Assembly (NCBI GenBank): GCA_948471095.1
Contig: CAOKRG010000010.1
Coordinates: forward strand, 1 to 64,000
DNA: 64,000 bases
Reading direction: 5' to 3'
DNA from: an uncultured Oscillospiraceae bacterium
Lineage (GTDB): Bacteria; Bacillota; Clostridia; Oscillospirales; Acutalibacteraceae
Under the pieces are notes generated by a model. The model searched no databases. It saw nothing but the letters and a program-made list of their open reading frames with translations, and was not told the DNA's origin. A program made the translations under genes and the position numbers. This document shows positions 41,738-50,528 of the stretch, piece after piece (the first letter of the stretch is position 1; each line of letters opens with the position of its first letter).

Positions 41738-42050
41738 AAAGAAAAAGCGCCAAGCGCGGCAAAGGTTCTTGAAAATCCTTAAGAAACTTCTTTCAAGAAG
41801 GTTCTTAAGCAGAGCGCGAGACGGCGTCTCGCGGCCTTGCCCTTAAAGGCTGCGCAGCCAAAAAGCTTAGCGTGACGGGCTAAATCATCGCCCCAAACAA
41901 AAACCGCGCACAAATTCTGCGCCGCCAACCTTGACAGCGCCTTTGCGCGAAGCGAAAAACAGCGGCCTCCCCGACGCGGCCAACCCTTTCCATCGAAGAA
42001 AGGGAGCCGCGTCAAGGAGGCCGCCTTTTTTACTTCGCCCCAAAGCGCCG
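41738..42050. repeat. Repeat block after sbcC
   Basis: Starts AAAAAGAAAAAGCGCCAAGCG directly after the stop, as after mgtE. It has a hairpin with one mismatch at 41778-41809, CGCGAGACGGCGTCTCGCG, and AAAGGCTGCGCAGCC. A long inverted repeat GCGGCCTCC/GGAGGCCGC with inner GACGCGGC/GCCGCGTC lies at about 41962-42023. No gene. Confidence 0.85.
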
Positions 42051-42743
42051 CTATTCTAACTCGAACGCCTGCCCCGGCGCGCTCACGTCCATCACCGCCT
42101 GGGCGTATTCCCGGTAAGTGGGCGTGGACTTAAACAGCGGCACCACCGAATAATCCCCCCACATGTGCATGGGGAACACATACCGCGCCCCCGCCGCCTC
42201 GAAAAAGTATTTCATCCCCAGGTCAAAGTCCGCCTCCTGGCGGGGGTCCAGGGGCACAAAGGCCACGTCGATGTCCTTGCCCTCCAGCAGCTTCAGCTCT
42301 TCCCGGTAGACCTGGGTCATCTGGTCGTTCTGGAAGCGGGGCGCGCCGTCCCAGACCCAGCAGTTCAGGTCCCCGGCGTGATAGATGCGCCTGCCCTCGC
42401 ATTCCACCAAGAACGCCACCCCCTGGTCCGTGGAGCGCAGCGTGGCGATTTTCAGCCCCTCCAGCTCATAGGTGCGCCGGGGCTCCACGAACACCGTGGC
42501 GGGCCGCAGGGCTTCGGGCACGCGGCTCTCCCAAATGTCGTTGGAGAGGATAAAGCGCGTCTGCCCCCGTGCCCCGGCCAGCTGGAAAACAGCGGGGGAA
42601 AAGTGGTCCCCGTGGCAGTGGGAGGCAAAAACATATAGGGGCTTGTCCACCTGGGGGACTTCCCCCTCGTAATAGTCGAACAGAAGGCAGCAGCCCTCCA
42701 GCTCGACAAAATAGGAACTGTGGGTGATGAAGGTGACTTTCAT
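42051..42743 (-). CDS. MBL-fold metallohydrolase (UlaG-like)
   Basis: 230-residue metallo-beta-lactamase fold protein. The metal motif is SHCHGDHF near 42-49 (HxHxDH type), with a later His in IYHAGDLNCW near 118 and FPMHMWGD near 195. The family includes L-ascorbate-6-phosphate lactonase UlaG and many uncharacterised hydrolases, so the substrate is unknown. No signal peptide. AAAGGAG lies before the ATG. It is single, flanked on both sides by repeat blocks. Confidence 0.88.
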   Translation of the reverse strand: MKVTFITHSSYFVELEGCCLLFDYYEGEVPQVDKPLYVFASHCHGDHFSPAVFQLAGARGQTRFILSNDIWESRVPEALRPATVFVEPRRTYELEGLKIATLRSTDQGVAFLVECEGRRIYHAGDLNCWVWDGAPRFQNDQMTQVYREELKLLEGKDIDVAFVPLDPRQEADFDLGMKYFFEAAGARYVFPMHMWGDYSVVPLFKSTPTYREYAQAVMDVSAPGQAFELE

Positions 42744-42774
42744 GAAGGAAGAAGCTCCTTTCTAAGGGATTTTT

Positions 42775-43035
42775 GGGGAAGTGTTCGACGGCCTCCGGCG
42801 GGGTAAGAAACTTTTTTGTAAAAAAGTTTCTTACCAATCTTCAAAAAACTTTATTTCGCCGCGCCGGGCGGGAAAAGGAGGCTGGGGGAACGTTTTAGGA
42901 GGAAGCTACATATTAAATGGAGTCTGTTGCGCGTAACAGTAAAAGTTTCGTCCACCTTTTCAAAGGTGGTGGGGGTGGAGGGGGCAAAGCCCCCCTCCCT
43001 GCCAGCGGCCACTCCGTAACACTTACCAAAAGCCG
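42775..43035. repeat. Full-length palindromic repeat element
   Basis: The left end AAGTGTTCGACGGCCTCCGG starts at about 42780, with a 15-bp perfect hairpin (42802-42835, loop TGTA) and tail AAAAAACTTTA. The right arm, inverted, has AGTAAAAGTTTCGTCCACC, a CCACCTTTT/AAAGGTGG hairpin, GGGGGC/GCCCCC and the end GGCCACTCCGTAACACTT. Length is about 250 bp, the same plan as at 21489-21716. Confidence 0.87.
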
Positions 43036-43058
43036 CTCCCGTTTTAGGCTCAACATAT

Positions 43059-44708
43059 TTACAGCCGCAGATGCCTGCCTTTTTTGGGGTTGACTTTAGG
43101 CAGGCGCCGCTCCATGTGCCGGGGGCGGAATTTCCGGCGCACATGGAGCAGCCGGGCCAGGGCCTCGCCCTTGGGCAGCATGACCACGTCGTCATAGGTC
43201 ACGGCCTTAAACAGCACCACCGCCGCCCCGTAGACCGCCAGCGCTACCACAATGGCGGGCAGCACCGCCAGCCGCTGGGGCAGAAACAGCAGCAGGCCCT
43301 GATAGACCCCGTAAGAAGCCGCGCCCATGGCCGCGGAAGCCAGCAGGATGGGCATAGCGGTGACGGTGAGCCCGTCCATGTCCGGCAGGCTTTCCCGTAT
43401 GGCGATCTGGTTGAGCGCCATAATCAGCAGGTAGGAGAGCACCGTGCTGATGGCCGAGCCCATCACGTTGATCTCTGGAATGGCCGTGAGAAAATAGGAC
43501 AGGGCGATCTTTACCACGCCGCCCACCGCCATGTTGACCACCGGCCGGGTGGTCCGGCCAAAGGACTGCAAAATGGCGTTGGTGGTGAGCAGCGCGCTGT
43601 TAAAGACAATGGCCGTGGCCAGCACCGCCAGCAGCCGGGCGGCCTCGGCGGCGATATCGGGCTTGTTGAAGAGCAGCAGCGAGCAGATGGGCTCCGCGAA
43701 CAGGCACATGCCCACGCTGGCCGGAATGGCGATGATCAGCGTCACCCGCATGGAGATGGAGGAGATGTGCAGCACGGAGCGCCGGTCCCCGGACACGATG
43801 GCCCCGGACAGCACCGGCAGCAGGCTGGTGGAAATGGGCACCACAAAGGCCGTGGGCAGGTCGAAGAACTTGCGGGCATTGCCCAGCACGCCGCTGAACC
43901 AGTCCGCCTGGCCCTGGGAAAGGCCGGCCCCGCTCATCATCCGGTCCATCAGCACCGCGCTGTCTACAAAATCCAGCACGCTCAAAAAACAGGCCCCAAT
44001 GGTGATGGGGACGGCAAAGCGCACCAGCGAGAGCAGAATGTCCCGCCGGGAAGCCGAAACGCCCCCGTCCGGCGGAAGCGGCCGGTCCCGGCGCTTCTGC
44101 CGTAGCTTGTAGAAGGTTAGGTATAGGACGCCCAGGCCCGCGCTGATGGACACGCCGGAAATGGCCCCCACGGCGGCAAAGGTGTCGTCTCCCAGCTGGC
44201 TGACAATGTAAGCCGCCAGGCCCACGCCGATGGCCACCTTGGTGACGGCCTCGATGACCTGGGACATGGCGGTGGGCACCATGTTGTTCCTTCCCTGGAA
44301 ATAGCCCCGCAGGGCGGAGGTTACGGAGATGAAGAAGGTGGTGGGGGCCAGGGCCCGGATGGTCCCCGCCGCGCCGGGCTTGTGGAGCATCTGGGCGATC
44401 TGCTCCGCGCCGAAGAGCATGATAAGGCTTCCCAAAAGCCCGATGCCGAAAAACAGCCAGAAGGACACGGAAAAGACCTGGTCCGCCTCCTTGCGGCAGC
44501 CCCGGGCATAGGCGGTGCTGACCATGCGGGAGACCGCGATGGGCAGGCCCGCGGTGGAGAGCATTAGGAATATGGTAAAGATGTCATAAGCGCCGTAAAA
44601 GTAGGACATTCCCTCGGCGCTGATGAAATTGGCCAGCGGAATGGAGAACAGCAGGCCCAAAAGCTTGACAAGCAAGGTGGAGGCGGAGAGAATGGCCGCC
44701 CCCTTCAT
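43059..44708 (-). CDS. Polysaccharide/lipid II flippase family protein (SpoVB/MurJ-like)
   Basis: 549 residues, about fourteen membrane helices, MOP superfamily (polysaccharide transporter branch). The start MKGAAILSASTLLVKLLGLLFSIPL and the pattern LRGYFQGRNNMVPTA near 135 are typical of SpoVB/YtgP-like proteins, which move lipid-linked cell-wall precursors across the membrane. In spore formers one such member is needed for the spore cortex. A basic tail (PRHMERRLPKVNPKKGRH) is cytosolic. Whether it is the sporulation or the vegetative member cannot be decided. Confidence 0.9.
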   Translation of the reverse strand: MKGAAILSASTLLVKLLGLLFSIPLANFISAEGMSYFYGAYDIFTIFLMLSTAGLPIAVSRMVSTAYARGCRKEADQVFSVSFWLFFGIGLLGSLIMLFGAEQIAQMLHKPGAAGTIRALAPTTFFISVTSALRGYFQGRNNMVPTAMSQVIEAVTKVAIGVGLAAYIVSQLGDDTFAAVGAISGVSISAGLGVLYLTFYKLRQKRRDRPLPPDGGVSASRRDILLSLVRFAVPITIGACFLSVLDFVDSAVLMDRMMSGAGLSQGQADWFSGVLGNARKFFDLPTAFVVPISTSLLPVLSGAIVSGDRRSVLHISSISMRVTLIIAIPASVGMCLFAEPICSLLLFNKPDIAAEAARLLAVLATAIVFNSALLTTNAILQSFGRTTRPVVNMAVGGVVKIALSYFLTAIPEINVMGSAISTVLSYLLIMALNQIAIRESLPDMDGLTVTAMPILLASAAMGAASYGVYQGLLLFLPQRLAVLPAIVVALAVYGAAVVLFKAVTYDDVVMLPKGEALARLLHVRRKFRPRHMERRLPKVNPKKGRHLRL

Positions 44709-44869
44709 AAATCCGTTTTTCTTTTCCCCAGCCGTGCCGCCGCCCCCTTCCAGAAGATGCTTTTGGTATAGTTTGGGTTTCTATTTTCTAATTATAACAA
44801 AACCCGGGCAAAAAGGCAAGGCGGAAGATGAAAGGGGAGCGGCCAAACGCGTGTTTTATACGGAGAAAG

Positions 44870-45075
44870 CTTCCTGAGCGCAACAGTAAAAGTTTCGTCA
44901 TTCTCCGCTGCCGCTTCGGTCGGCGACGGGAAATCGCCGGCTACTTGGCAAAGCCAAGTAGAGCGATTCTCCCAGCGCACGAGTTGACTTCGTCAACTCG
45001 ACCGAGACGGCAGTCGAGAAGGACGAAACTTTTACTGGCTCGCTATCAGAGCTTGCATGTGAATCGATGCGGCTG
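44870..45075. repeat. Palindromic repeat element upstream of the MarR gene
   Basis: AGTAAAAGTTTCGTC at about 44887 faces GACGAAACTTTTACT at about 45022. Between them lie CTACTTGGCAAAGCCAAGTAG and GAGTTGACTTCGTCAACTC hairpins. The outer end GGACACTCCC near 45075 is shared with 49831 and, in variant form, 55690. No gene; the marR promoter starts right after it. Confidence 0.82.
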
Positions 45076-45098
45076 GACACTCCCTTCCCATTTTCCCC

Positions 45099-45143
45099 TT
45101 GACAAAAGTCTGAAACCGGACTATAATAAGAACAGTCCGATTT
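45099..45143 (+). promoter_or_regulatory. Promoter and operator of the MarR-MATE operon
   Basis: TTGACA (45099-45104), 17 bases, TATAAT (45122-45127). An inverted repeat AAACCGGACT (45113-45122) / AGTCCGATTT (45134-45143), matching at nine of ten positions, covers the -10 box. It is well placed for autorepression by the MarR protein. Confidence 0.82.
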
Positions 45144-45171
45144 CGGAAAAACGGCTTTGAGGAGGAGTACC

Positions 45172-45627
45172 ATGAAAAACCCGCCGCTCGACCCTTGGTT
45201 GAAGCGCTATAACAACATTTTAAAGGAAAGCGACAGCTTTTACCGGAACGCCGCCCGGCGGCTGGGCGTGCCGGAGTGCGCCCTGTGGCTCCTCTACACC
45301 CTGCGGGCGGAAGAGCCGCCGGTTACGCAAAAGCGCCTGTGCCAGCAGCTGCTCCAGCCAAAGCAGACCATCAACTCCGCCCTGAAAAGCCTGGAGGCCG
45401 AAGGGTACCTGACCCTCTCCGCCGGGGAGGACCGCCGCACCCGGGTCATCACTCTGACGGAGAAAGGCGCGGTCCTGGCCGGGCAGACCGCGGACCGGAT
45501 CATCCAAGCGGAGCAGGGGGCGTTTCAGGCCATGGAGCCGGAGGAGGCCGAAGAATTTCTGCGGCTCTACAAAAAGTATGTGGAGCGCTTGGAGGAAGCG
45601 GGCCTCCAGGCGGAAAATCAGGACTAG
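45172..45627 (+). CDS. MarR family transcriptional regulator
   Basis: 151 residues. The winged helix-turn-helix (about 30-100) has the recognition region TQKRLCQQLLQPKQTINSALK (near 47-67) and the wing LTLSAGEDRRTRVITLTEKG; dimerisation helices lie at both ends. GAGGAGGAG precedes the ATG. It is followed after 29 bp by a MATE exporter gene, the usual regulator-target pair, and has a dyad operator over its own promoter. The inducer is unknown, probably a compound the exporter pumps. Confidence 0.93.
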   Translation: MKNPPLDPWLKRYNNILKESDSFYRNAARRLGVPECALWLLYTLRAEEPPVTQKRLCQQLLQPKQTINSALKSLEAEGYLTLSAGEDRRTRVITLTEKGAVLAGQTADRIIQAEQGAFQAMEPEEAEEFLRLYKKYVERLEEAGLQAENQD

Positions 45628-45656
45628 CTCGCTGATTCGTCTATTTAGGAGGAACT

Positions 45657-46988
45657 ATGCAAATCCAATTATCCGATCATTTTACCTACAAAAAGCTTTT
45701 GCGTTTTGCCATTTCGCCCATCATGATGATGATTTTTACCTCCATCTACGGCGTGGTGGACGGCCTTTTTGTCTCCAACTTCGTGGGCAAGACGCCCTTC
45801 GCGGCCATTAACCTGATTATGCCCTTCACCATGATCTTGGGCGGCGTGGGGTTTATGGTGGGCACCGGCGGCAGCGCTTTGGTGGCCAAAACCTTGGGCG
45901 AGGGGGACAAGCCCGCCGCCAACCGCTATTTCACCATGATGGTGCTGTTTACTTTGCTGTTGGGCGCGGGGCTCTCCGCCTTCGGCATTGCCGCCATGCC
46001 TCAGGCCGCCCGGCTGCTGGGCGCCACGGACGCCATGATGGACGACTGCGTGGTCTATGGCCGCATTGTGGTGGCCTTTACCACGGCCTTTATGCTGCAA
46101 AACGTCTTCCAGACCTTTCTCTCCACCGCGGAAAAGCCCAAGCTGGGGCTGGTCTATACCGTGGCCGCCGGGGTGACCAACATGGCCCTGGACGCGCTTT
46201 TCATCGCCGTGTTCCGCTGGGGCGTGGCCGGGGCCGCGCTGGCTACCGGCGTCAGCCAGCTGGTGGGCGGGGTGCTGCCGCTGTTTTATTTTCTCCGGCC
46301 TAACTCCAGCCTGCTCCGCCTGACCAAAACCCGCCTGGAGCTCCGCGTTTTGCTGAAAGCCTGCGGCAACGGCTCCTCAGAGCTCATGTCCAACATCTCC
46401 GGCTCCATCGTGGGGATGCTCTACAACTACCAGCTCCTGCGCTTCGCCGGGGAGGACGGCGTGGCGGTTTACGGCGTGCTGATGTATGTGTCCTTTATCT
46501 TTGTGGCGGCGTTCATCGGCTACACGGTGGCCAGCACGCCCATTGTGGGCTACCACCACGGGGCCGGAAACCACAAAGAGCTCAAGAGCCTGCTGAAAAA
46601 GAGCGTGGTCCTTATGCTTTCCGCTGGGGTGCTGATGATGCTCCTCTCCCGAGCCCTGGCCAAACCCCTGGCCAACGTCTTCGTGGGCTACGACCAGGAG
46701 CTCTCCCAAATGACCCAGCATGCCTTTGTGGTGTTCTCCTGGTCCTTTTTGCTGGCTGGGTTCAACATCTTCGCGTCCAGCTTCTTCACCGCCCTCAACA
46801 ACGGCGCTATTTCCGCGGCCATCTCCTTTCTGCGCTCCCTGGTCTTCCAGATCATCTGCGTGCTGGCCCTTCCCGCCCTGCTGGGTCTGGACGGCGTCTG
46901 GTGGTCCGTCACCGTGGCCGACGTCTTCGCCTGCATTATCTCCGTCATCTTCCTTTTCGCCAAGCGGAAGAGGTATCACTATATGTAG
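45657..46988 (+). CDS. MATE family efflux transporter (MepA-like branch)
   Basis: 443 residues, about twelve membrane helices. The start YKKLLRFAISPIMMMIFTSIYGVVDGLFVSNFVG and GTGGSALVAKTLGEGD near 70 are typical of the clostridial MepA-like MATE branch. AGGAGG precedes the ATG. It is co-transcribed with the MarR gene 29 bp upstream, as in mepRA-type systems, so expression is likely induced by its substrates. No repeat separates the two. Confidence 0.93.
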   Translation: MQIQLSDHFTYKKLLRFAISPIMMMIFTSIYGVVDGLFVSNFVGKTPFAAINLIMPFTMILGGVGFMVGTGGSALVAKTLGEGDKPAANRYFTMMVLFTLLLGAGLSAFGIAAMPQAARLLGATDAMMDDCVVYGRIVVAFTTAFMLQNVFQTFLSTAEKPKLGLVYTVAAGVTNMALDALFIAVFRWGVAGAALATGVSQLVGGVLPLFYFLRPNSSLLRLTKTRLELRVLLKACGNGSSELMSNISGSIVGMLYNYQLLRFAGEDGVAVYGVLMYVSFIFVAAFIGYTVASTPIVGYHHGAGNHKELKSLLKKSVVLMLSAGVLMMLLSRALAKPLANVFVGYDQELSQMTQHAFVVFSWSFLLAGFNIFASSFFTALNNGAISAAISFLRSLVFQIICVLALPALLGLDGVWWSVTVADVFACIISVIFLFAKRKRYHYM

Positions 46989-47269
46989 CCATTTTTAGAC
47001 CGCAGGAGCTTTGAGCCCCGTCCGCCAAGTCACGAAAACGTTCCTGTCTGCGCTTTCGGGTTGGGCACGGACAAAAGCGCGGAAGCGGTAGGCCCCGTTT
47101 CTACCAATCTGCAAACCGAGCGCCAAGCTTGCTGTATCGCCTCCCAAAAATCGTGCCAAAGTTTTCGCCCACCTTTTTCAAAAGGTGGCAGGGGATTGGG
47201 GGCAGAGCCCCCAAGGTCTTAAGAACGCACAAAGCAGGACCCCGCCGCTTCCGGCGAGGTCCTCTCCCA
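46989..47269. repeat. Repeat arm downstream of the MATE gene
   Basis: CAAACCGAGCGCC near 47110 is the inverted GCGCTCGGTTTG segment. Next are CAAAGTTTTCGCCCACC, a CCACCTTTTT/AAAAGGTGG hairpin (about 47169-47188) and TTGGGGGCAGAGCCCCCAA (47198-47216). No gene on either strand. Confidence 0.8.
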
Positions 47270-48979
47270 TTATTCTTGTACTTCGCTGCTTACCGCGCCG
47301 TCCTCCGTACCCACGAGGTCTTCGGGGGCGGGGATATATTCCGGCTCGTCGTAGAGCTGGCTTTGGGTCAGGGCTACCTCCTGGGCCAGCAGCCCGTCGC
47401 CGGAATCCTTATCGAAGACCTTTACGGTAACCGGCAGGCCGGGGTCCAAGGACACATAGAGCTCGGGAACGAAGAGCATGTGCTGCCGGTGCTCCGTGCC
47501 CTCGTACCTGTCCTCGTCCCGTGACATCGAGCTGCCGTTTTTCAGGTTGTAGTACTCCCAGTAAAGCGCGTCGTCCCTCCAGGAATACCCGTCCGAATAG
47601 GCGGTGCAGGCGCGGGCGCCCTCCTGCCAGAACTCCACGCGCAGGTCCCGCTTCTTGTCGCCGGTCATGAGATACACCATGGGCTTATCCTGGTCCAGAT
47701 GGATCTTCTCTATGGCGTATTCGCCGCCGGCCAGGGCCTTCACGGCCTCCGCGCCGCAGGCATAGTCGAACACCGGCGCGGCCTGCACGTCTTCCGCGCT
47801 GCCAAGCTCCACGGTGCCGGCGGCAAAGTCGAGGATAAACACCGCTTCGTACTGGCCGGAGCCGTTCTTGTCAAACAGCCAGCAGACCACTTTGCGGCTC
47901 TCGTCTTCCTTCAGGCCGGCCAGCACCAGTCTTTTCTGGAGCATGCCGTTGCCCAGGTCCGCCTCTGTGGCGCACAGGCAGACGGCCCCCTCGTTTCCGC
48001 CGTAATAGCCGATGGCAATGCCGTCCTCAAAGGCCGCGCCCATAGCCGGGTTCACATAGCTTTTGGGGTACTCCACCTGGATATAGGTAGCCGCCGGGGT
48101 GGTGTAGGCGCTCAGCAGCCGCACGCCGCCCATCTCCGCGCCCTGGCAGACGGCGGTACGGATGGCCGCCTCCGTCTTTTGGGCTGTGAAGTCCAACGTA
48201 AAGGGCGTACTGTTCACGGATGTGAGCAGGTTACTGTTATCGTTGATGCCCGCGAAGGAAAGGGTGACCTCCAGGCTTTCGGCCCCCTGCAAGGCGTCCG
48301 GCACCCGGAAGGCCCGCTGGGTGATATAGCGGCCCCGCTCCACCTGGGTCCAACCGGCACCATCGGACATGTCCACGAATCCGCTGCCATTATCATAGCG
48401 CCCCGTTACCGTGCCGTTTTCATCGTGGGCCACCTGGCTCTCGCCGTTGAGGAGCACGTCGTAGTTTTCATCGTATTTCTCAGAGAGGCTGTCGCTGTCC
48501 GCGTCGATCTGGAACTCAATCCCCGCGAACACGAAGCTGCCGTCATAGTAGACCTCTTTCAAAGAGGCGGTCAGGGGCTTTTCCAGCATTCCCCCGGCGG
48601 GCACGGTGACGCTGGTCTCCTGGTTTTCCCCCACAGGCACAGCCATATCGCTGACGCGCCGCTGGGCCTCCGTCAGGTTCTGCGTGGGCACAAACTCCCG
48701 GTTGATGTTCTGGAAAATGCCGCCCACAAAGGGCAGGCTCTCGGCCAGGGCGGGGTTGGCCCCGTTCACGCCTAGCAGCACCGTGAAGGCGGTGGCCAGG
48801 CTGGCGGCGGTGGCCAGGGAGCGCTGCGCCCACCGGGGCAGAATTCTTTTCCGGGCGGGAACCTTTTCGGGCAGCTCGGCATAGACCTGCCGCAGCTTGT
48901 TTTCAATGACGGGCGGCACGGTCTGGAGCTCCAGCTCCGCCTGTGCCTCATAGCGCAGGGCTTCTCTATTTTGCTTCAC
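47270..48979 (-). CDS. Anti-sigma factor-like membrane protein, DUF4179 type
   Basis: 569 residues. A cytosolic start (1-48), one membrane helix (about 52-72, SLATAASLATAFTVLLGV) and a large outside region with the DUF4179-type pattern (ANPALAESLPFVGGIFQNIN) follow. The gene overlaps the ECF sigma factor gene by 14 bp and lies downstream of it. It therefore most likely binds that sigma factor through its N-terminal part and releases it on an outside signal. The outside 490 residues form several beta-rich domains. Signal unknown. Confidence 0.85.
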   Translation of the reverse strand: MKQNREALRYEAQAELELQTVPPVIENKLRQVYAELPEKVPARKRILPRWAQRSLATAASLATAFTVLLGVNGANPALAESLPFVGGIFQNINREFVPTQNLTEAQRRVSDMAVPVGENQETSVTVPAGGMLEKPLTASLKEVYYDGSFVFAGIEFQIDADSDSLSEKYDENYDVLLNGESQVAHDENGTVTGRYDNGSGFVDMSDGAGWTQVERGRYITQRAFRVPDALQGAESLEVTLSFAGINDNSNLLTSVNSTPFTLDFTAQKTEAAIRTAVCQGAEMGGVRLLSAYTTPAATYIQVEYPKSYVNPAMGAAFEDGIAIGYYGGNEGAVCLCATEADLGNGMLQKRLVLAGLKEDESRKVVCWLFDKNGSGQYEAVFILDFAAGTVELGSAEDVQAAPVFDYACGAEAVKALAGGEYAIEKIHLDQDKPMVYLMTGDKKRDLRVEFWQEGARACTAYSDGYSWRDDALYWEYYNLKNGSSMSRDEDRYEGTEHRQHMLFVPELYVSLDPGLPVTVKVFDKDSGDGLLAQEVALTQSQLYDEPEYIPAPEDLVGTEDGAVSSEVQE

Positions 48980-49499
48980 AGGGATTCCCCTCTCTTTCCA
49001 GGTATATTTTTTGCAGCCGGTTCCGGCCGCGCATCAGCCGGGACTTTACAGCCCCTTCCTTGACTCCCAGAACCTTGGCGATCTCTTTTATCTTCAGACC
49101 GTCCATATAGTGCAGGGTCAGCACCAGCCTGTCGTTCTCCGCCAAAGCGGCCAGGCTCTCCCGGATATCCAGCGCCTGGTCGTTGGGCTCGCCTCCGGCG
49201 GGCTCCGGGGCCTGGTCCAGGGGCACGTACCGCTGGCGCTGGCGCAGGATGTCGTAGCAGTTGCAGATCAGCGCCCGGGTCATCCAGGTTTTAAAGTACT
49301 TGGGCTGGCGCAGGGTGTGCAGCTGGGCAAAGGCCTCCATCACGGTTTCGGCGATGGCGTCGGCGGCGTCCTCCTTGTTGTGGAGGATGGCCAGGGCGGC
49401 CCGGCTCATGGACAGCTTGTGGGACTCCATCAGCGCGATGAACGCCTCCTTGTCCCCCGCCTGAGCGTTGCGCACCAGCTTTTCCAGGGCAAACGGCAT
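48966..49499 (-). CDS. ECF-type RNA polymerase sigma factor
   Basis: 177 residues with regions 2 (about 10-75; FIALMESHKLSMSRAALAIL, YFKTWMTRALICNCYD) and 4 (about 115-165; LVLTLHYMDGLKIKEIAKVLGVKEGAVKSRLMRGR, landmarks only). The ATG at 49499 follows AAAGGAG by seven bases; the 29 codons before it lack support. It is paired with the overlapping membrane anti-sigma gene, a typical cell-surface-stress switch. A 16-bp palindrome (49526-49541) lies just upstream. Confidence 0.92.
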   Translation of the reverse strand: MPFALEKLVRNAQAGDKEAFIALMESHKLSMSRAALAILHNKEDAADAIAETVMEAFAQLHTLRQPKYFKTWMTRALICNCYDILRQRQRYVPLDQAPEPAGGEPNDQALDIRESLAALAENDRLVLTLHYMDGLKIKEIAKVLGVKEGAVKSRLMRGRNRLQKIYLEREGNPCEAK

Positions 49500-49525
49500 C
49501 GAATCACTCCTTTCTGTGGAACGTC

Positions 49526-49541
49526 TGTAAAAGCTTTTACA
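49526..49541. promoter_or_regulatory. Palindrome TGTAAAAGCTTTTACA upstream of the ECF sigma gene
   Basis: A perfect 16-bp palindrome 27 bp before the sigma factor start. It may be an operator. It also resembles the GTAAAAGTTTT arm tail of the repeat family, so it could be a remnant instead. Confidence 0.4.
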
Positions 49542-49594
49542 CCCATTAGGCGCGGGGGAGGGGGAAAAGGTTGCAGCCGGGCCCAATTTTTTGA

Positions 49595-49810
49595 GGTTTT
49601 GTGAGGGGGAGCGCCCAAGTGCGCGGTTTTTGAAGGGTTACGGAGTGGGGTCTCGCCTGCCGGCTCGGTTGGGTCAGAGCGCTTCCCACTGGGAAGCTTC
49701 CCCCTCCATGCGCAAAGGTCGCGCATTACGGCAAGACCGTGGGGCTCCCCCCCACACCCCGCCACTTTTGAAAAAGTGGACAAAACTTTTACTGGCTCAC
49801 TAACCATCCT
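49595..49810. repeat. Palindromic repeat element, partial
   Basis: The end GAAGGGTTACGGAGTGGGG starts near 49634. GGGTCTCGCCTGCCGGCTCGG (49649-49669) is shared with 38800 and 55940. GCAAGACCGTGGGG, a CCACTTTTGAAAAAGTGG hairpin near 49762-49779 and ACAAAACTTTTACTGGCTCAC follow. The other end, GGACACTCCC, is at about 49832. No gene. Confidence 0.82.
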
Positions 49811-49921
49811 ATCCCCATTTATCAACGCATTTGGACACTCCCTTTTGTGAGGTTATGCTTGATGTTTTGTTGGGTTTGTGATATCTTAATATAAAAGGCA
49901 AAAGACTAGGGGGGCAATCTC

Positions 49922-50425
49922 GTGAAAAAGCCAAAGAACCGCGCTCTGCTGCTGGCGCTGGCGGCTCTGCTCCTGGGCGGCGCGGGGCTCTGGGCTCTCC
50001 TCCGCCCGCAGCCGTTTCCCCTTTGGGAGCCCGCCCAGGAGATGGAGCCCGTGCCGGGGATCGTCAGCTGGGAGTATGTGTCCATGGAGCCGGCTTCCAG
50101 CACATCGGTGGACATTCATATGGAGGTGACCACAGACCGCTCTGTGGACTGGCCGCCTGGGCCTCATCACAGAGACGAATGGATCGAGTACTGCCAAAAT
50201 GGAGAGTGGCATGTGGTGTACCGCCTTCCAAAGCCAGAATATGACATGATTCCCGCTGATGCCTTGATTTTTCTGGCCGGTACCCATGACGTTACTATGA
50301 GAGATGTTCCAAAACAGCTTTTCCAACGAAAAGGTTCTTACCGGTATGGCATGTATTTTCTTCCGGGAAGAAATTATAAGGGATTTGAGGGGTTCTATGG
50401 ATATTGCTATATCGAGGTAGAGTAG
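49922..50425 (+). CDS. Membrane-anchored protein of unknown function
   Basis: 167 residues: a basic start (MKKPKNR), one membrane helix (about 8-27) and an outside beta-rich domain with many aromatic residues (YRYGMYFLPGRNYKGF near 142-157). The fold may be Ig-like, but no motif identifies a family. The GTG start follows AGGGGGG. It is single, with a repeat upstream and an esterase gene 100 bp downstream. GC content is slightly lower than around it, especially after 50200. Confidence 0.72.
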   Translation: MKKPKNRALLLALAALLLGGAGLWALLRPQPFPLWEPAQEMEPVPGIVSWEYVSMEPASSTSVDIHMEVTTDRSVDWPPGPHHRDEWIEYCQNGEWHVVYRLPKPEYDMIPADALIFLAGTHDVTMRDVPKQLFQRKGSYRYGMYFLPGRNYKGFEGFYGYCYIEVE

Positions 50426-50528
50426 ATTTATTTTGTGTTTTTTGGCGCCGCCGATGGCGCTCTGCCTTACATAGGAAGGAAAGCAAAACGCGGCGAACGG
50501 AAACGGCTTAATGGAAAGGAGCCCCAAC

